Positions 44,295 through 54,177 are shown, counted from the first letter of the stretch. The stretch is DNA of 64,000 nt from Coprothermobacter platensis DSM 11748 (GCF_000378005.1 NZ_KB899040.1:1069145-1133144), one strand, 5' to 3'. A program made the numbers and translations. The notes: generated from the letters alone by a model not told the origin.

Positions 44295-46457
44295 TTATGT
44301 TTGCAAGGTTAAAGTTTGGCTATTGAATGCAACAATAACCGTACTAACCGACATAAGAAGGGCTCCTAAAGCCGGACTTATGAGAATGCCGGCGCTGTAA
44401 AGCACACCTGCCGCCAGCGGGATAGTAACAATATTGTAACCAGCGGCCCACCAGAGGTTTTGCACCATTTTTGAATAGGTCTTTTTAGAAAGTTCTATGG
44501 CAAGAGCAACATCAGATGGGTTATTCTTCACAAGCACAATATCTGCACTTTCTATGGCCACGTCACTGCCTGCTCCAACAGCGATTCCAATATCAGCCGT
44601 GGCTAAGGCCGGAGCATCATTCACTCCATCGCCAACCATGGCAACTCTGTAACCATTTGACTTAATCTGTTTTATCTTTTCAACTTTTTCTCCAGGCAAA
44701 ACTTCAGCAAAATAATCATCTATGCCAAGCTCATTTGCAACTTCCTTTGCTACCTGCTTAGAATCTCCAGTAAGCATAAACACCTTTATGTTCATCGCCT
44801 TTAACTGCTTTACTGCTTCATACGATTCAGACCGTATACTATCGTTTAATAATATTCCACCAATCACTTTACCGTCAGATACAGTAAAGATTACCGTTTT
44901 GCCACTATTTGCCATGTTCTTTAGCTGCTCGTCTTCAAGTTTTATATCCAGTTCATTAAGTAAACTCATCCCTCCAACATAAACCTTTTTATCGTCTACC
45001 TGCGCCATGGCACCTTTGCCAGGCATTGCCATAAAACCTTCAACACTGGCAATGCTTACACCACGTTCTTGAGCATAAGCAACAACAGCCTTTGCAATAC
45101 TATGTTCGGAAAGCATTTCAACTGAACTTGTCATTCTCAAAAAATCATCCTCTGATATATTTGTTACAACTTTATTGACAATGAGTTTGCCTTCGGTTAA
45201 AGTGCCTGTCTTATCAAAGACAACTGCTCGGACGTCTTTCAATTCTTCAAATGCCTGCCTGCTCCTAATAAGAATACCTTTGCTTGCACCAATGGATGTT
45301 GACTTAGCTATTACCAGTGGTATCGCTAGCCCTAGAGCATGGGGGCACGCTATGACAAGAACACTTACTGCACGTTCCAGAGCGAATCCCCAGTTCATAA
45401 GAATGGCCCATATAAACAATGACAAAATGGCAGCACCCATGGCTATATAGAAAAGCAAACCTGCAGATCTATCTGCCAAATCTTGAGTTTTAGATCGACT
45501 TTGTTGCGCCTGCCTTACCATGTTCAGCATTTGCGAAAGATAAGTATCGTCTCCCGTTTTTTCTACTCGAATTGTTAAAGCTCCTTCTTCATTTATTGAA
45601 CCTCCTATAACTTCATCGTCTTTTGTTTTACTGACGGGCTTTGACTCGCCTGTCAGTAATGACTCATCCACCGAACTTTCACCCTGAGCTACTATTCCAT
45701 CAGCCGGAACCTTCTCTCCTGGCCTTACTAGCACCAAGTTACCTTTCTGAAGATGAGAAATAGGAATGTCCTCAACATTACCACTCTGGTCGACTAAATG
45801 AGCAACACTCGGCATAATCTTTGCCAATTCTTCCAGAGCGCGAGATGCACCCATGACACTACTCGCTTCAATCCAGTGGCCTAAGAGCATAATAACCACT
45901 AAAGAGGCAAGCTCCCAGAAAAAGTTACTTCCCTGTATGAAAAACAAACTTGCCGTAGAGTAAACAAAAGCAACAGTAATTGCCGTAGCAATAAGTGTCA
46001 TCATGCCTGGTTGCTTTTCTTTAAGCTCCATGTAAGCTCCGGTTAAAAACGGCCAGCCACCATAAAAATAAATGACTGCTGAAAGCCCAAAGGCAATATA
46101 ATCCTGGTAAGGAATCTGAAGAGAAAACCCAAGCCAATCTTGAAACATGTTAGAAAGTAAAAGGATTGGTAAAGCCAGAATCAGACAAACCCAGAACCGC
46201 TGCCGAAAAGCCTGCACATTATGCATGTGCGCGTGATTCATTCCACCGTGTTCACTATGCATCATTTCGTGGCCTGTATGGTTTGTCATGTCCATGGTAT
46301 GGTCCTGCATAGGCATTTCTTGATCCATGTGGTCCATGTGGTCCGTGTGATCGCCGTCATAGTTATGTTTCATTTCCATATTCGTATCATGCCTGCTATC
46401 TCCATGTGAACCAACAATATTATTTCGTTCACCATTTTCTCGCTTCTTCTCGTCCAT
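44295..46457 (-). CDS. copB: CopB-type copper/silver P1B ATPase
   Basis: P1B-3 heavy-metal pump, about 720 aa. Its first 75 residues are rich in His, Met and Asp (HMDHMDQEM, HTMDMTNH, HGGMNHAHMH), a metal-capture tail typical of CopB. The metal-site motif is CPH (VIACPHALGLA), not CPC, phosphorylation DKTGTLTEGK, then GDGVNDAPALATADIG. Probable Cu+ or Cu2+/Ag+ export. ATG 46457 follows GGAGGTC; the upstream reading is unsupported. No copper regulator is adjacent. Confidence 0.93.
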   Translation of the reverse strand: MDEKKRENGERNNIVGSHGDSRHDTNMEMKHNYDGDHTDHMDHMDQEMPMQDHTMDMTNHTGHEMMHSEHGGMNHAHMHNVQAFRQRFWVCLILALPILLLSNMFQDWLGFSLQIPYQDYIAFGLSAVIYFYGGWPFLTGAYMELKEKQPGMMTLIATAITVAFVYSTASLFFIQGSNFFWELASLVVIMLLGHWIEASSVMGASRALEELAKIMPSVAHLVDQSGNVEDIPISHLQKGNLVLVRPGEKVPADGIVAQGESSVDESLLTGESKPVSKTKDDEVIGGSINEEGALTIRVEKTGDDTYLSQMLNMVRQAQQSRSKTQDLADRSAGLLFYIAMGAAILSLFIWAILMNWGFALERAVSVLVIACPHALGLAIPLVIAKSTSIGASKGILIRSRQAFEELKDVRAVVFDKTGTLTEGKLIVNKVVTNISEDDFLRMTSSVEMLSEHSIAKAVVAYAQERGVSIASVEGFMAMPGKGAMAQVDDKKVYVGGMSLLNELDIKLEDEQLKNMANSGKTVIFTVSDGKVIGGILLNDSIRSESYEAVKQLKAMNIKVFMLTGDSKQVAKEVANELGIDDYFAEVLPGEKVEKIKQIKSNGYRVAMVGDGVNDAPALATADIGIAVGAGSDVAIESADIVLVKNNPSDVALAIELSKKTYSKMVQNLWWAAGYNIVTIPLAAGVLYSAGILISPALGALLMSVSTVIVAFNSQTLTLQT

Positions 46458-46537
46458 ATGACCTCCTCTAACTATCCCCAAAGCGTTTATTTTATATAGC
46501 TCAATTTATTATAGGCGAAACAAGTGCCACGTTTGGT

Positions 46538-47200
46538 TCATTTCTTCAGAGCAATCGTAACACCATCACCCAACGGAAGAATCACGCTTTCTAACTCCTT
46601 GCTACCAGCAAACATGTGGTTAAACTCATCTATCGGCTGCACTAAATGATGCCACTCAGGGTCAAGTTCTAAGACAGGAAATAAGGTATCATCAGCCACA
46701 AGAAGGCCTCCACTTCTTAACAGGCGCACGCATGGCTGAAATAACTTTGGATACAGAGATTTGTCCACATCCAGAAATATAAAATCAAACGTTCTCGTTA
46801 GCTGAGGGACAATAACTTCTGCATCGCCGATTAGTTGCTTTACTATGTCAGTCACACCTATTTTAGAAAAGTTATTTCTAGCTTTGGCAGCGGTCTCACT
46901 GTCCAGTTCGACAGTAGTGACTGCACCACCGTATGTTCTCGTAGCAAGAGCTAAGAATATTGTGGAAAAACCGATACTGGTTCCAATTTCGAGAATGCTC
47001 TCCGCATGAATCATATCTACCAGTAGTTGCAGCAGCGAAGCTACATTATTGCTTATAGAAGGAAAAGGCTGAGAAGTCTTATCCAACGTTGGCAGCTTGT
47101 TTCTGAATTCCTTAGTTTCCTCATCGTACACATCAGAAATGTATCGATTTATCTGTTCATCGTTCAGGGATACCTCCCCTATTTCCCACAGCTTCCACAA
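46538..47200 (-). CDS. O-methyltransferase (caffeoyl-CoA type)
   Basis: SAM-dependent methyltransferase_3 family, 220 aa. Motif I ILEIGTSIGFST, TVELDSETA as the acidic strand 2 end, FDFIFLDVDK with the Asp that binds metal, and VADDTLFPV are visible. In bacteria such enzymes methylate small catechol-like molecules or unknown targets. Start is unclear: TTG 47200 has no ribosome site, while GGGGAGG is positioned for CTG at 47167, leaving about 209 aa. Divergent from cobQ. Confidence 0.87.
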   Translation of the reverse strand: MWKLWEIGEVSLNDEQINRYISDVYDEETKEFRNKLPTLDKTSQPFPSISNNVASLLQLLVDMIHAESILEIGTSIGFSTIFLALATRTYGGAVTTVELDSETAAKARNNFSKIGVTDIVKQLIGDAEVIVPQLTRTFDFIFLDVDKSLYPKLFQPCVRLLRSGGLLVADDTLFPVLELDPEWHHLVQPIDEFNHMFAGSKELESVILPLGDGVTIALKK

Positions 47201-47318
47201 GTAGAAACTTAATCTTTAGACAGATTTTCCGATGCTCCATCACAAAGAGCGTTTACCATCTTTCTACATTCTAAGATAAAATCATTGATGAAGTCTAATT
47301 AAGGAGATAAATACAAAA

Positions 47319-48782
47319 GTGCAGGGTTGTTTAATGCTCCAAGGAACAGGCTCTGGTGTTGGTAAAAGTGTTTTAACAGCAGCGCTGCTTAGAATTATGA
47401 AACACGATGGGTTCAAGGTTGCACCGTTTAAGGCCCAAAACATGGCGCTTAACTCTTTTGTAACCAAAGATGGTTTGGAAATGGGCCGAGCTCAGGCTAT
47501 GCAAGCAGAGGCGGCAGGCATAGAGCCCGATGTAAGAATGAACCCTATTCTTTTGAAACCCACTTCTGATACAGGTTCTCAGGTTATCGTAATGGGCAAA
47601 CCGCTACAGAATATGTGCGCGGTTGATTATGAAAACTATAAACCGCACTTCCAAAGGATCATACTGGAAGCATTTAATAAACTGAAAAAAGATTATGACT
47701 TCGTAATTCTGGAAGGCGCAGGAAGCCCAGCAGAGATTAATCTCATGGAACACGATATCGTTAATATGGGCATGGCACGACTCATAGACTGCCCTGTTTT
47801 GCTTGTTGGCGATATAGATAAAGGAGGAGTCTTTGCTTCATTAGTTGGCACTTTAACGCTGCTCCCTAAGGATAAAGACAGAATAAAGGGCTTTATAATC
47901 AATAAATTTCGCGGAGATATCAGTATCCTTCAGCCAGGTTTAGATATGCTAAAAGAGATTACTGGTCTTCCAACTTTAGGTGTAATTCCATATTTTCATC
48001 TAAAGCTTGATGAAGAAGATACTCCATCAGAACACAGTATTTCTCAGGGTAAAGACATTGACATTGCCGTCATATTCCTTCCCCACATTTCTAACTTTAC
48101 AGATTTTGATCCATTAACTTACTATCCAGGTGTGAATCTTCGGTATGTTAAGAGCGCAGAAGAGATAGGTAATCCAGATATCATCATTTTCCCTGGCTCA
48201 AAGAATACCATAGGCGACCTAGAAACAATAAGAAAAGCAGGCATAGTAGATAAAGTCGTTGACTTTTATCACAGAGGTGGCTATGTGATAGGAGTATGTG
48301 GTGGCTATCAGATAATGGGGAAGAAGATTTTTGATCCATTGAGCGCTGAAGCAGGTGGAGAAAGTGATGGGTTAGGCATTTTTGATATGGAGACCACATT
48401 TGAAAATGAGAAGCTGACGGTGAACGCTGAAGATGTGATAACAAAAGACGAAGGCTTGTTAAAAGGGCTTTCTAATGTTTTGGTAAAAGGTTACGAAATC
48501 CATATGGGGAGAACAAACGGAAATAAAAACGATATTGCATCTAAAAAAGAATTAATAGCATTAGATGCTTCAGGAAGAGCGTTAGGAACATACTTACATG
48601 GCATTTTTGAAAATACGCAATTTACAACATGCTTGCTGAACAACATAAGGCAAACAAAAGGCTTGCCTCCTATGAACGTGGACATCGATTACAAGCAAAA
48701 GAAAGAAGAACAATATGACGCATTGGCAGACATCGTACGAAAAAACCTGAATATGGAGTTTATATATAACTTGATGAAATAG
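47319..48782 (+). CDS. cobQ: cobyric acid synthase CobQ
   Basis: Amidates the b, d, e and g side chains of adenosylcobyrinate a,c-diamide using glutamine and ATP. The synthetase domain shows the P-loop-like GTGSGVGKS (9-17) and KAQNMALNSFVT; the C-terminal GATase domain has Cys327 (GVCGGYQIMG) and His395 (YEIHMGRT). It is 487 aa, usual length. GTG 47319 lies 12 nt from AAGGAG. It stands alone in this window, so only late assembly or salvage of cobamide can be inferred here. No cobalamin riboswitch fits the 118-nt upstream gap. Confidence 0.95.
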   Translation: MQGCLMLQGTGSGVGKSVLTAALLRIMKHDGFKVAPFKAQNMALNSFVTKDGLEMGRAQAMQAEAAGIEPDVRMNPILLKPTSDTGSQVIVMGKPLQNMCAVDYENYKPHFQRIILEAFNKLKKDYDFVILEGAGSPAEINLMEHDIVNMGMARLIDCPVLLVGDIDKGGVFASLVGTLTLLPKDKDRIKGFIINKFRGDISILQPGLDMLKEITGLPTLGVIPYFHLKLDEEDTPSEHSISQGKDIDIAVIFLPHISNFTDFDPLTYYPGVNLRYVKSAEEIGNPDIIIFPGSKNTIGDLETIRKAGIVDKVVDFYHRGGYVIGVCGGYQIMGKKIFDPLSAEAGGESDGLGIFDMETTFENEKLTVNAEDVITKDEGLLKGLSNVLVKGYEIHMGRTNGNKNDIASKKELIALDASGRALGTYLHGIFENTQFTTCLLNNIRQTKGLPPMNVDIDYKQKKEEQYDALADIVRKNLNMEFIYNLMK

Positions 48783-48801
48783 CGAGCACGTACTTTTAAG
48801 G

Positions 48802-48939
48802 TCAACTGCCGCCATTTGACTTATTTACAGAATACTTCGCTAAACCACAAACGAATGAGATTATCAGAACATTAAAAAGTAGACAAAAACCTATAATAGA
48901 AAGTAATTCCATAAAGGTAAGCATCCATAGCAAAAACAT
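48802..48939 (-). CDS. small one- or two-helix membrane peptide, 45 aa
   Basis: Minus-strand ORF from ATG 48939 (AAGGGGG ribosome site eight bases upstream) to TGA 48802: an N-terminal hydrophobic run with Trp and Met (about 1-32) and a short basic tail ending NKSNGGS. Size and composition fit a membrane micropeptide. It sits convergent between cobQ and the next minus-strand gene. No homologue recognised. Confidence 0.5.
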   Translation of the reverse strand: MFLLWMLTFMELLSIIGFCLLFNVLIISFVCGLAKYSVNKSNGGS

Positions 48940-49033
48940 CTTGGATACCCCCTTTTAGTTTGTCAGCAAAACTTATCGCATGCTCGTCACTGCCATTTGT
49001 TACTTTATGCATCCATCGTTGGGAATGTTTTCC

Positions 49034-51034
49034 TTACTGGTTCGTATATTCACTTTTGTCTTTTCTTGCCATAAGTAAGGCAATAGCTATAAGCAGTGCA
49101 GCAACCACAGCAGCCATAACCACAACCAACGTGCTTTCAGGGGTTTTTGGTTCTGTGCTTTGCTTTTCCTGTAAATTGAATGTAATGGCGCTGTTTTTAG
49201 GAACATTGTCAAAATATGACTTATTAGTGTACAGATAGGTTAGCATGTTTTTGCCAAAAGCTTCATCAAAAATAGTTCCTTTAAACTGTTGCTCGGATGT
49301 AACTATCTGGTTTATTTCCCTCATCAAGTTGGCTAAACCTATTTCCATAGTAGGAGTAAGTGAAATAGAAGATTTAATAGCACTCAGTTTTCCACCATTC
49401 ATAGTTAAATTGTTCAATATATCAGAGAAATATGGATAAAGTAGATTCACCGTGTGCGAATCATCTGGTATGCCGAAAGCCTCACGCTGTTTTTGAATGA
49501 GTGCATTCTTAACGCCACTAAACTCCGTAGGCGTGAGATTCTTTCTAAAAGATAACGTAAGATTATAGCCATAAGGGGGCGTTTTTTCTAAAGAGCCATT
49601 TATTTGATAGTCTTTCTGGTTACTCTGAACATCATCTCCACTGAAATCTGTTAAGCCAAGGCCCATGTCGTATGGGACATCAAAATGAATTACGACCGTA
49701 TGATCTTGCACCATAACCGATGGGACAAAACACTCCGTGAATGCCGGAGATACATACTTGGCTATACCTTTCCCCATAGCATAAGCCATAGCAATATTCA
49801 CAACAGGGGAAACTGTAGTGTATGCTTCCTTGTCAAAGTACTTTCCTGCAATAGTAAGGAGCTGATTAAAATCAGCAAGTGCTTGATAAGGTCGATTTTG
49901 TTTCAAATCCGTTACCACAACGTATTCCAAGAAATAACCAAGAACTTTACCCTCGGTGGTACTTTTTATGGAAGAAACATTTTCCTGCATGGTAGTCATA
50001 GAATCTGGCGGCAAATTAATGTAATTGCTATCTAATTTCAATATCGCATCGAGCCCTTCCACGAAAGAACCAGGAGAACGATAGTGCGCATCGTAAATTT
50101 CTTTCAGAGTAATGTACTCGCCGCTGTTTTTGTCTTGCAAACTTATAGCTTTGTTTAGAACATTATTTACATAGTCCATAAAGGCAGACGTACTGTACCA
50201 ATTTACAAAATCATCGAAGGAAGCTAATGGATTCTCGGGGAAGAGAGCCATGGCATAGTCAAACCAATCTTTGGCATTGCTTGTTGCTTCTGCTTTCAGC
50301 CTAAACGGGTTTACCTTTTCATACATGTAATAAGGAAGGAATTCCACCTCTATGTTCTGCAGAGGTTCATAGTTGGTGAGGTGGTAAACAACTTCGTTTC
50401 CATCAACCTTATATCCTCCTGGCGTAATACTTAACACGTTTGGAGAGGCCGGTTCATAAGGAAACTTAAACGTCATGTCAAGCGTGCCTATGGGACCTTT
50501 CCAGTAAGAGCCCGTATTTAGTACATACAAAAAATAACCCCCAGCCGCCATACTTTCGTAACTAACTTCCACGTTTTTCGTTTCATGCTTGTCAAAGGTC
50601 ATGTTGAAATAAATCAGCGGGGCGTATTCACTTCCCTCTCCGGATGCCACAAAACTTGGCGTTATTTCTTTACCGTTTATTTTTACCTTCACTTTTAGCG
50701 ATTCCAGTGAAATGGTCGTATCAAAACCAGGCTTGGTAGCCAAGCTGAAAGGAAAACCAACCTTTAGAGAAACCTTGTCACCGGTATTTACAAAGGTAAA
50801 CTGAGCGTCCACATCGACCGCAGTGTTCACAGGATTATTTCCCTTATTGAATGTAATTACAAGGTTTTCTTTGGAAAGTTCAATACTGTTTTCTTGATAT
50901 GGTTTAATATTGACACCCCCTATGAAAAACGGTGCAGTGTCTGCATGTGTCACCTTTATTGGAATTGTCACACTTACCAAACACAACATTAGGATAAAGC
51001 AGAGCCCTTTTCCCAGATTATGTTCTATTCTCAA
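49034..51034 (-). CDS. exported membrane-anchored protein, 666 aa
   Basis: A secreted protein with N-terminal signal sequence (about 10-33), a long extracellular beta-rich region and a C-terminal transmembrane helix (about 635-657, VVVMAAVVAALLIAIALL) followed by a short basic tail. The early part (about 45-160) resembles DUF-type surface proteins with alternating strand patterns. The start TTG 51034 has GGGAGGTG upstream; the open extension reaches further. Gene order places it just downstream of the BlaR1-like gene, so the two might be co-regulated. I do not recognise a family. Confidence 0.7.
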   Translation of the reverse strand: MRIEHNLGKGLCFILMLCLVSVTIPIKVTHADTAPFFIGGVNIKPYQENSIELSKENLVITFNKGNNPVNTAVDVDAQFTFVNTGDKVSLKVGFPFSLATKPGFDTTISLESLKVKVKINGKEITPSFVASGEGSEYAPLIYFNMTFDKHETKNVEVSYESMAAGGYFLYVLNTGSYWKGPIGTLDMTFKFPYEPASPNVLSITPGGYKVDGNEVVYHLTNYEPLQNIEVEFLPYYMYEKVNPFRLKAEATSNAKDWFDYAMALFPENPLASFDDFVNWYSTSAFMDYVNNVLNKAISLQDKNSGEYITLKEIYDAHYRSPGSFVEGLDAILKLDSNYINLPPDSMTTMQENVSSIKSTTEGKVLGYFLEYVVVTDLKQNRPYQALADFNQLLTIAGKYFDKEAYTTVSPVVNIAMAYAMGKGIAKYVSPAFTECFVPSVMVQDHTVVIHFDVPYDMGLGLTDFSGDDVQSNQKDYQINGSLEKTPPYGYNLTLSFRKNLTPTEFSGVKNALIQKQREAFGIPDDSHTVNLLYPYFSDILNNLTMNGGKLSAIKSSISLTPTMEIGLANLMREINQIVTSEQQFKGTIFDEAFGKNMLTYLYTNKSYFDNVPKNSAITFNLQEKQSTEPKTPESTLVVVMAAVVAALLIAIALLMARKDKSEYTNQ

Positions 51035-51136
51035 CAGAACACACCTCCCCATTCGTAACCATGCACAATATGGTCATATTATCTATAAGACGCAGATTGC
51101 AAGCGAAATGTCTCACCCAAAAATTGTTGTTATGGT

Positions 51137-53569
51137 TTATTTTGCCTTTTCTATGGCTTCTTTCATAGCATTCTGCCCGTTTTTATACTGAGTCTCATCA
51201 GAATTAAACATGGGGTTGGGAAGAGAATAGAACCTTCCCTCATTCTCACTAAATAACTTTACTGTGTCCTCATCTACATTCCTGTTTTTGTCCAACTGTG
51301 CCGTTATTTTGTAGGTTGCATAAGAAGTTGGTTCCGGTTTGCCAATATATCCACTAAGTTCTGACTTCCAATCATCAATCAAACCATTTGCAGCCTTAAG
51401 CTGAGAAGCAGTAAGGGTGGGCTTAACAGTATCAAGATAGTCCAGCATGCCTTTCACAAACGGCATGTCTTCAACTTTTTCTGCTTTTAATGTAGCCGTG
51501 ATCTCAGCATTAAAAATGGCACTAACGGTATTGCCATCCTCTGTAAAAGCTCCATCTCTTTCATCTAAAGACAGCTTTATAGTTATGTCTTTGTAATAAT
51601 CGGAGTAATTGTCTAACAACGTTCCATATAGCATATTGTAAAGTTGCGCAAGAACAACGTTGTCCACGTTTAATGTATTTTCCAGTTGTTCTTTGAACTT
51701 CTCCGAAGCTGTTGCATCGTATTCAAAGATGTTCTCTTGGCCACTCCAGTCGTAAACTTCAGCCGAAACGGCAGTTACTTTCCCATTGTCATCGCGCTCT
51801 GCATTGTAATAATAGAGAGCAAAGTTCTTATTATTATTTTCCTCAGACATCTGCAAAAACACATTAGCCTCATGCTTAGTGGATGTGCCTTTATCAAAGA
51901 ATTTATTTTCTATTGTTCCATCGCTGTTTTTGAATTTTGCCAGCAGAAGCTTGTTTCCAGAAACGAAACACGCAGTATAGTACTCTGTGTAAGCTCCACC
52001 AGTACCCATATCAACTAGTGCTACTCCTTGTCCTGTTGCAGTTCCCAATGGCAAAAACTCGGAAACCACTGGCTCGCTTTCAGACCCGGCGCTAGGAAAA
52101 GCGGTACGCAATGTTTTCGTAAGCTCTATTGTGTCATATAAAGCATAGCTGTTACTGTAAGCCTCGTCTATTAAAAACTTCTGAGTCGCTGGATCTTTTT
52201 TTACAATGAATAGTGCTGGTACCTTATCATCTATCTCAAGCTTACCCACACCTCCACTTGAAACCCACAGTATGTAACCTTTGACTTTCACCGTCTGCTC
52301 ATCTAACTTATCCATAGAGATGATCTCAATTTGGTCAGGCCATGGGCTTGAAGTAACTCGCCCCAACGCTTCTGACGGATCAAATTCCCACTTTGCCAAC
52401 AGATTGTCAGTTAAGTACGGAGAATAGTACTGTTTAATCTCGCTAATAACTTGGTCTTCCGGATCGATCAAAACAACTTTTGTGAACGTATCAGCAAAGT
52501 TGTTCAAAAGGGTTGTTATCTCTGTTTTTTCCTCAGCAGTAATCGGTTTAGGCTGATTACTTCCGTAAGTCACAATGCTTCCCACAACGAGTACAGCAAT
52601 AATGACTACACATAGAGCAATAATACCTTTCCTCTTCCCTCTCATGTCAAATATGTTCCCCAGCCTCTCTCTCATTGCCTTCATCCCCCCATAAAAATAT
52701 GTCGATAATACTGTCCCGCTCTCCTTACCTTTGTGTATCGCTGACAGTATCGTCTCTCCATACTGCTTCCTGAATTCTTTATCTTTCCCTTCTACTACCT
52801 CTGAGTCACATGCCATCTCTATGTCTGCATTCAATCTTCCCCTCATTATGTATACCAGCGGGTTGAACCAGTGCACTGCATTCGCACTTATCACCAATAG
52901 CTTGCTCCATATGTCTTTGTGCTTGTAGTGGATCAGCTCATGCTCCATTATGAGAACTATGTCTTCTTCACTGTATTCTGTGCTTGGCATTACTAACATG
53001 GGCTTTATGAACCCTATCATCATTGGACTTTGTACTTTCTTACTCTTTATCAGCTTGATCCGGCTCTTTACTTTCATCTGCTGCTTTATATCTTTCCAAA
53101 TGTTTAATGTGCCTTCGTCACTTACTTCATCTGAGAAACGTAGTACATTTTTCTTAAACACTAAGTATCCTATGATGTAGTAAGCAAGAAAGAGCAGTGT
53201 CCCTATTATCCATATGATAGGAAGCACTTCTGCAAGGGTTACCGTGTGTTCCACAGGTGTGTTTGCCACTTCTGCAATGGGCTCACTATGTATCGGTGTG
53301 ATATCCCTTTGTGAGTTTATGTCAGTGTTGTTTGCTACAGGTACATTTATTTCTATGTTTTGACTTACCGATGGTATGGTTACAGGCGCTTTTTCTACTG
53401 TAGGACTTAAGGGTATGAGCAGCCTTATGCCTATAATCAGCCACACTATGTACCGCCACTTTGGAGTAAAGTTCTTATTCATCAAAGGTAGTAGTAGAAA
53501 CATTGCTCCTATTACAATGGAGGTTGCTATGGATACTTGCACCACATTATGGAACAACCATTCAAGCAT
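51137..53569 (-). CDS. M56 (BlaR1/MecR1-like) membrane metallopeptidase with novel C-terminal domain
   Basis: An 810-aa sensor-peptidase. Transmembrane helices near 12-30, 38-54 and 115-137 surround a cytoplasmic loop carrying HELIH (H210-H214), the zinc-peptidase signature, and a fourth helix sits near 315-335. The extracellular C-terminal half (about 340-810) has none of the penicillin-binding transpeptidase motifs of BlaR1; it looks like two unrelated beta-rich domains, possibly a NTF2-like segment (about 345-465) and a second globular unit (about 625-770). So the signal is likely different from beta-lactams. It begins 3 nt after the blaI-like stop with the ribosome site inside the end of that gene. 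Confidence 0.82.
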   Translation of the reverse strand: MLEWLFHNVVQVSIATSIVIGAMFLLLPLMNKNFTPKWRYIVWLIIGIRLLIPLSPTVEKAPVTIPSVSQNIEINVPVANNTDINSQRDITPIHSEPIAEVANTPVEHTVTLAEVLPIIWIIGTLLFLAYYIIGYLVFKKNVLRFSDEVSDEGTLNIWKDIKQQMKVKSRIKLIKSKKVQSPMMIGFIKPMLVMPSTEYSEEDIVLIMEHELIHYKHKDIWSKLLVISANAVHWFNPLVYIMRGRLNADIEMACDSEVVEGKDKEFRKQYGETILSAIHKGKESGTVLSTYFYGGMKAMRERLGNIFDMRGKRKGIIALCVVIIAVLVVGSIVTYGSNQPKPITAEEKTEITTLLNNFADTFTKVVLIDPEDQVISEIKQYYSPYLTDNLLAKWEFDPSEALGRVTSSPWPDQIEIISMDKLDEQTVKVKGYILWVSSGGVGKLEIDDKVPALFIVKKDPATQKFLIDEAYSNSYALYDTIELTKTLRTAFPSAGSESEPVVSEFLPLGTATGQGVALVDMGTGGAYTEYYTACFVSGNKLLLAKFKNSDGTIENKFFDKGTSTKHEANVFLQMSEENNNKNFALYYYNAERDDNGKVTAVSAEVYDWSGQENIFEYDATASEKFKEQLENTLNVDNVVLAQLYNMLYGTLLDNYSDYYKDITIKLSLDERDGAFTEDGNTVSAIFNAEITATLKAEKVEDMPFVKGMLDYLDTVKPTLTASQLKAANGLIDDWKSELSGYIGKPEPTSYATYKITAQLDKNRNVDEDTVKLFSENEGRFYSLPNPMFNSDETQYKNGQNAMKEAIEKAK

Positions 53570-53572
53570 CCT

Positions 53573-53959
53573 TTATTCCCCCTTCGTTAATTCCTCTATA
53601 TATTCCTTTAACGCTATTAGTTCTTCTTCGCTTACTGAGTTGCTTTCATATAACGCTGTTACAAAACTTGTCAGCGAGTTGTTGTATAACTTCTCCAGTA
53701 TGCTTTTGCTTTCCCTCTCCAAGTATTCCTGCTCAGTTATTGCAGGAGTGTATATGTTTATTTTCCCTTCCCTACGGCATTCTATAAAACCTTTGTTGGT
53801 TAGACGTGCAAGAAACGTAAGTATGGATGTAATCTTCCAATCCCTTTTGCCTTTCAGCTTCTCACTGATGTATGCAGATGTTACTGGTTGATTGGCATCC
53901 CAAATAATCTTCATAATCTCCAGCTCGGAATCAGGCAATCGTTTTATAACCTTTTTCAT
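53573..53959 (-). CDS. BlaI/MecI/CopY family repressor
   Basis: A 128-aa winged-helix repressor of the penicillinase family, with N-terminal RLPDSELEIMKIIWDANQP and wing region GFIECRREGKINIYTP, and a C-terminal helix for dimerisation and protease cleavage. It would repress its own operon until the adjacent M56 peptidase cuts it. A promoter with TTGACA and TAGAAT overlaps a dyad just upstream. No beta-lactamase gene is in the cluster. Confidence 0.9.
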   Translation of the reverse strand: MKKVIKRLPDSELEIMKIIWDANQPVTSAYISEKLKGKRDWKITSILTFLARLTNKGFIECRREGKINIYTPAITEQEYLERESKSILEKLYNNSLTSFVTALYESNSVSEEELIALKEYIEELTKGE

Positions 53960-53992
53960 GTTTCCCCTTCTTTCTACTTATGTCTAATTTAC

Positions 53993-54027
53993 AATATCAT
54001 TCTACAGCAGTAGAAATATTTTGTCAA
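53993..54027 (-). promoter_or_regulatory. BlaI-type operator overlapping the repressor promoter
   Basis: On the minus strand TTGACA (54022-54027) and TAGAAT (53999-54004) are 17 bp apart. The dyad TTCTACTGCTGTAGAA (54000-54015, minus strand) covers the spacer's distal half and the -10, extended by AATATT and AATAT arms. This is how BlaI-like repressors block their own promoters. Confidence 0.7.
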
Positions 54028-54070
54028 TAGATAAATATACAAGTCATTCATAGGAATGGGTATATCTATC

Positions 54071-54089
54071 AAAAAAAAAAAAAAAAAAA
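54071..54089. repeat. homopolymer run of 19 A
   Basis: A 19-base poly-A tract just before an insertion-sequence remnant; likely a slippage hot spot or the scar of an insertion event. Confidence 0.8.
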
Positions 54090-54177
54090 TGCGATGCTAA
54101 TTGTGTAATCAGCAGTCTTAAACTACCTGTGTGATGTTATAAAGCCTGAGCTAATAATATATAAAGCTTCAGGGTAG

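Noticed and set aside
44188-44400. Plus-strand open frame near the end of copB
   Set aside because: Most of it is the reverse of the copB end; no ribosome site and no family features.
47201-47318. Cobalamin riboswitch upstream of cobQ
   Set aside because: Only 118 nt are available between divergent genes and I could not find a B12-box-like sequence.
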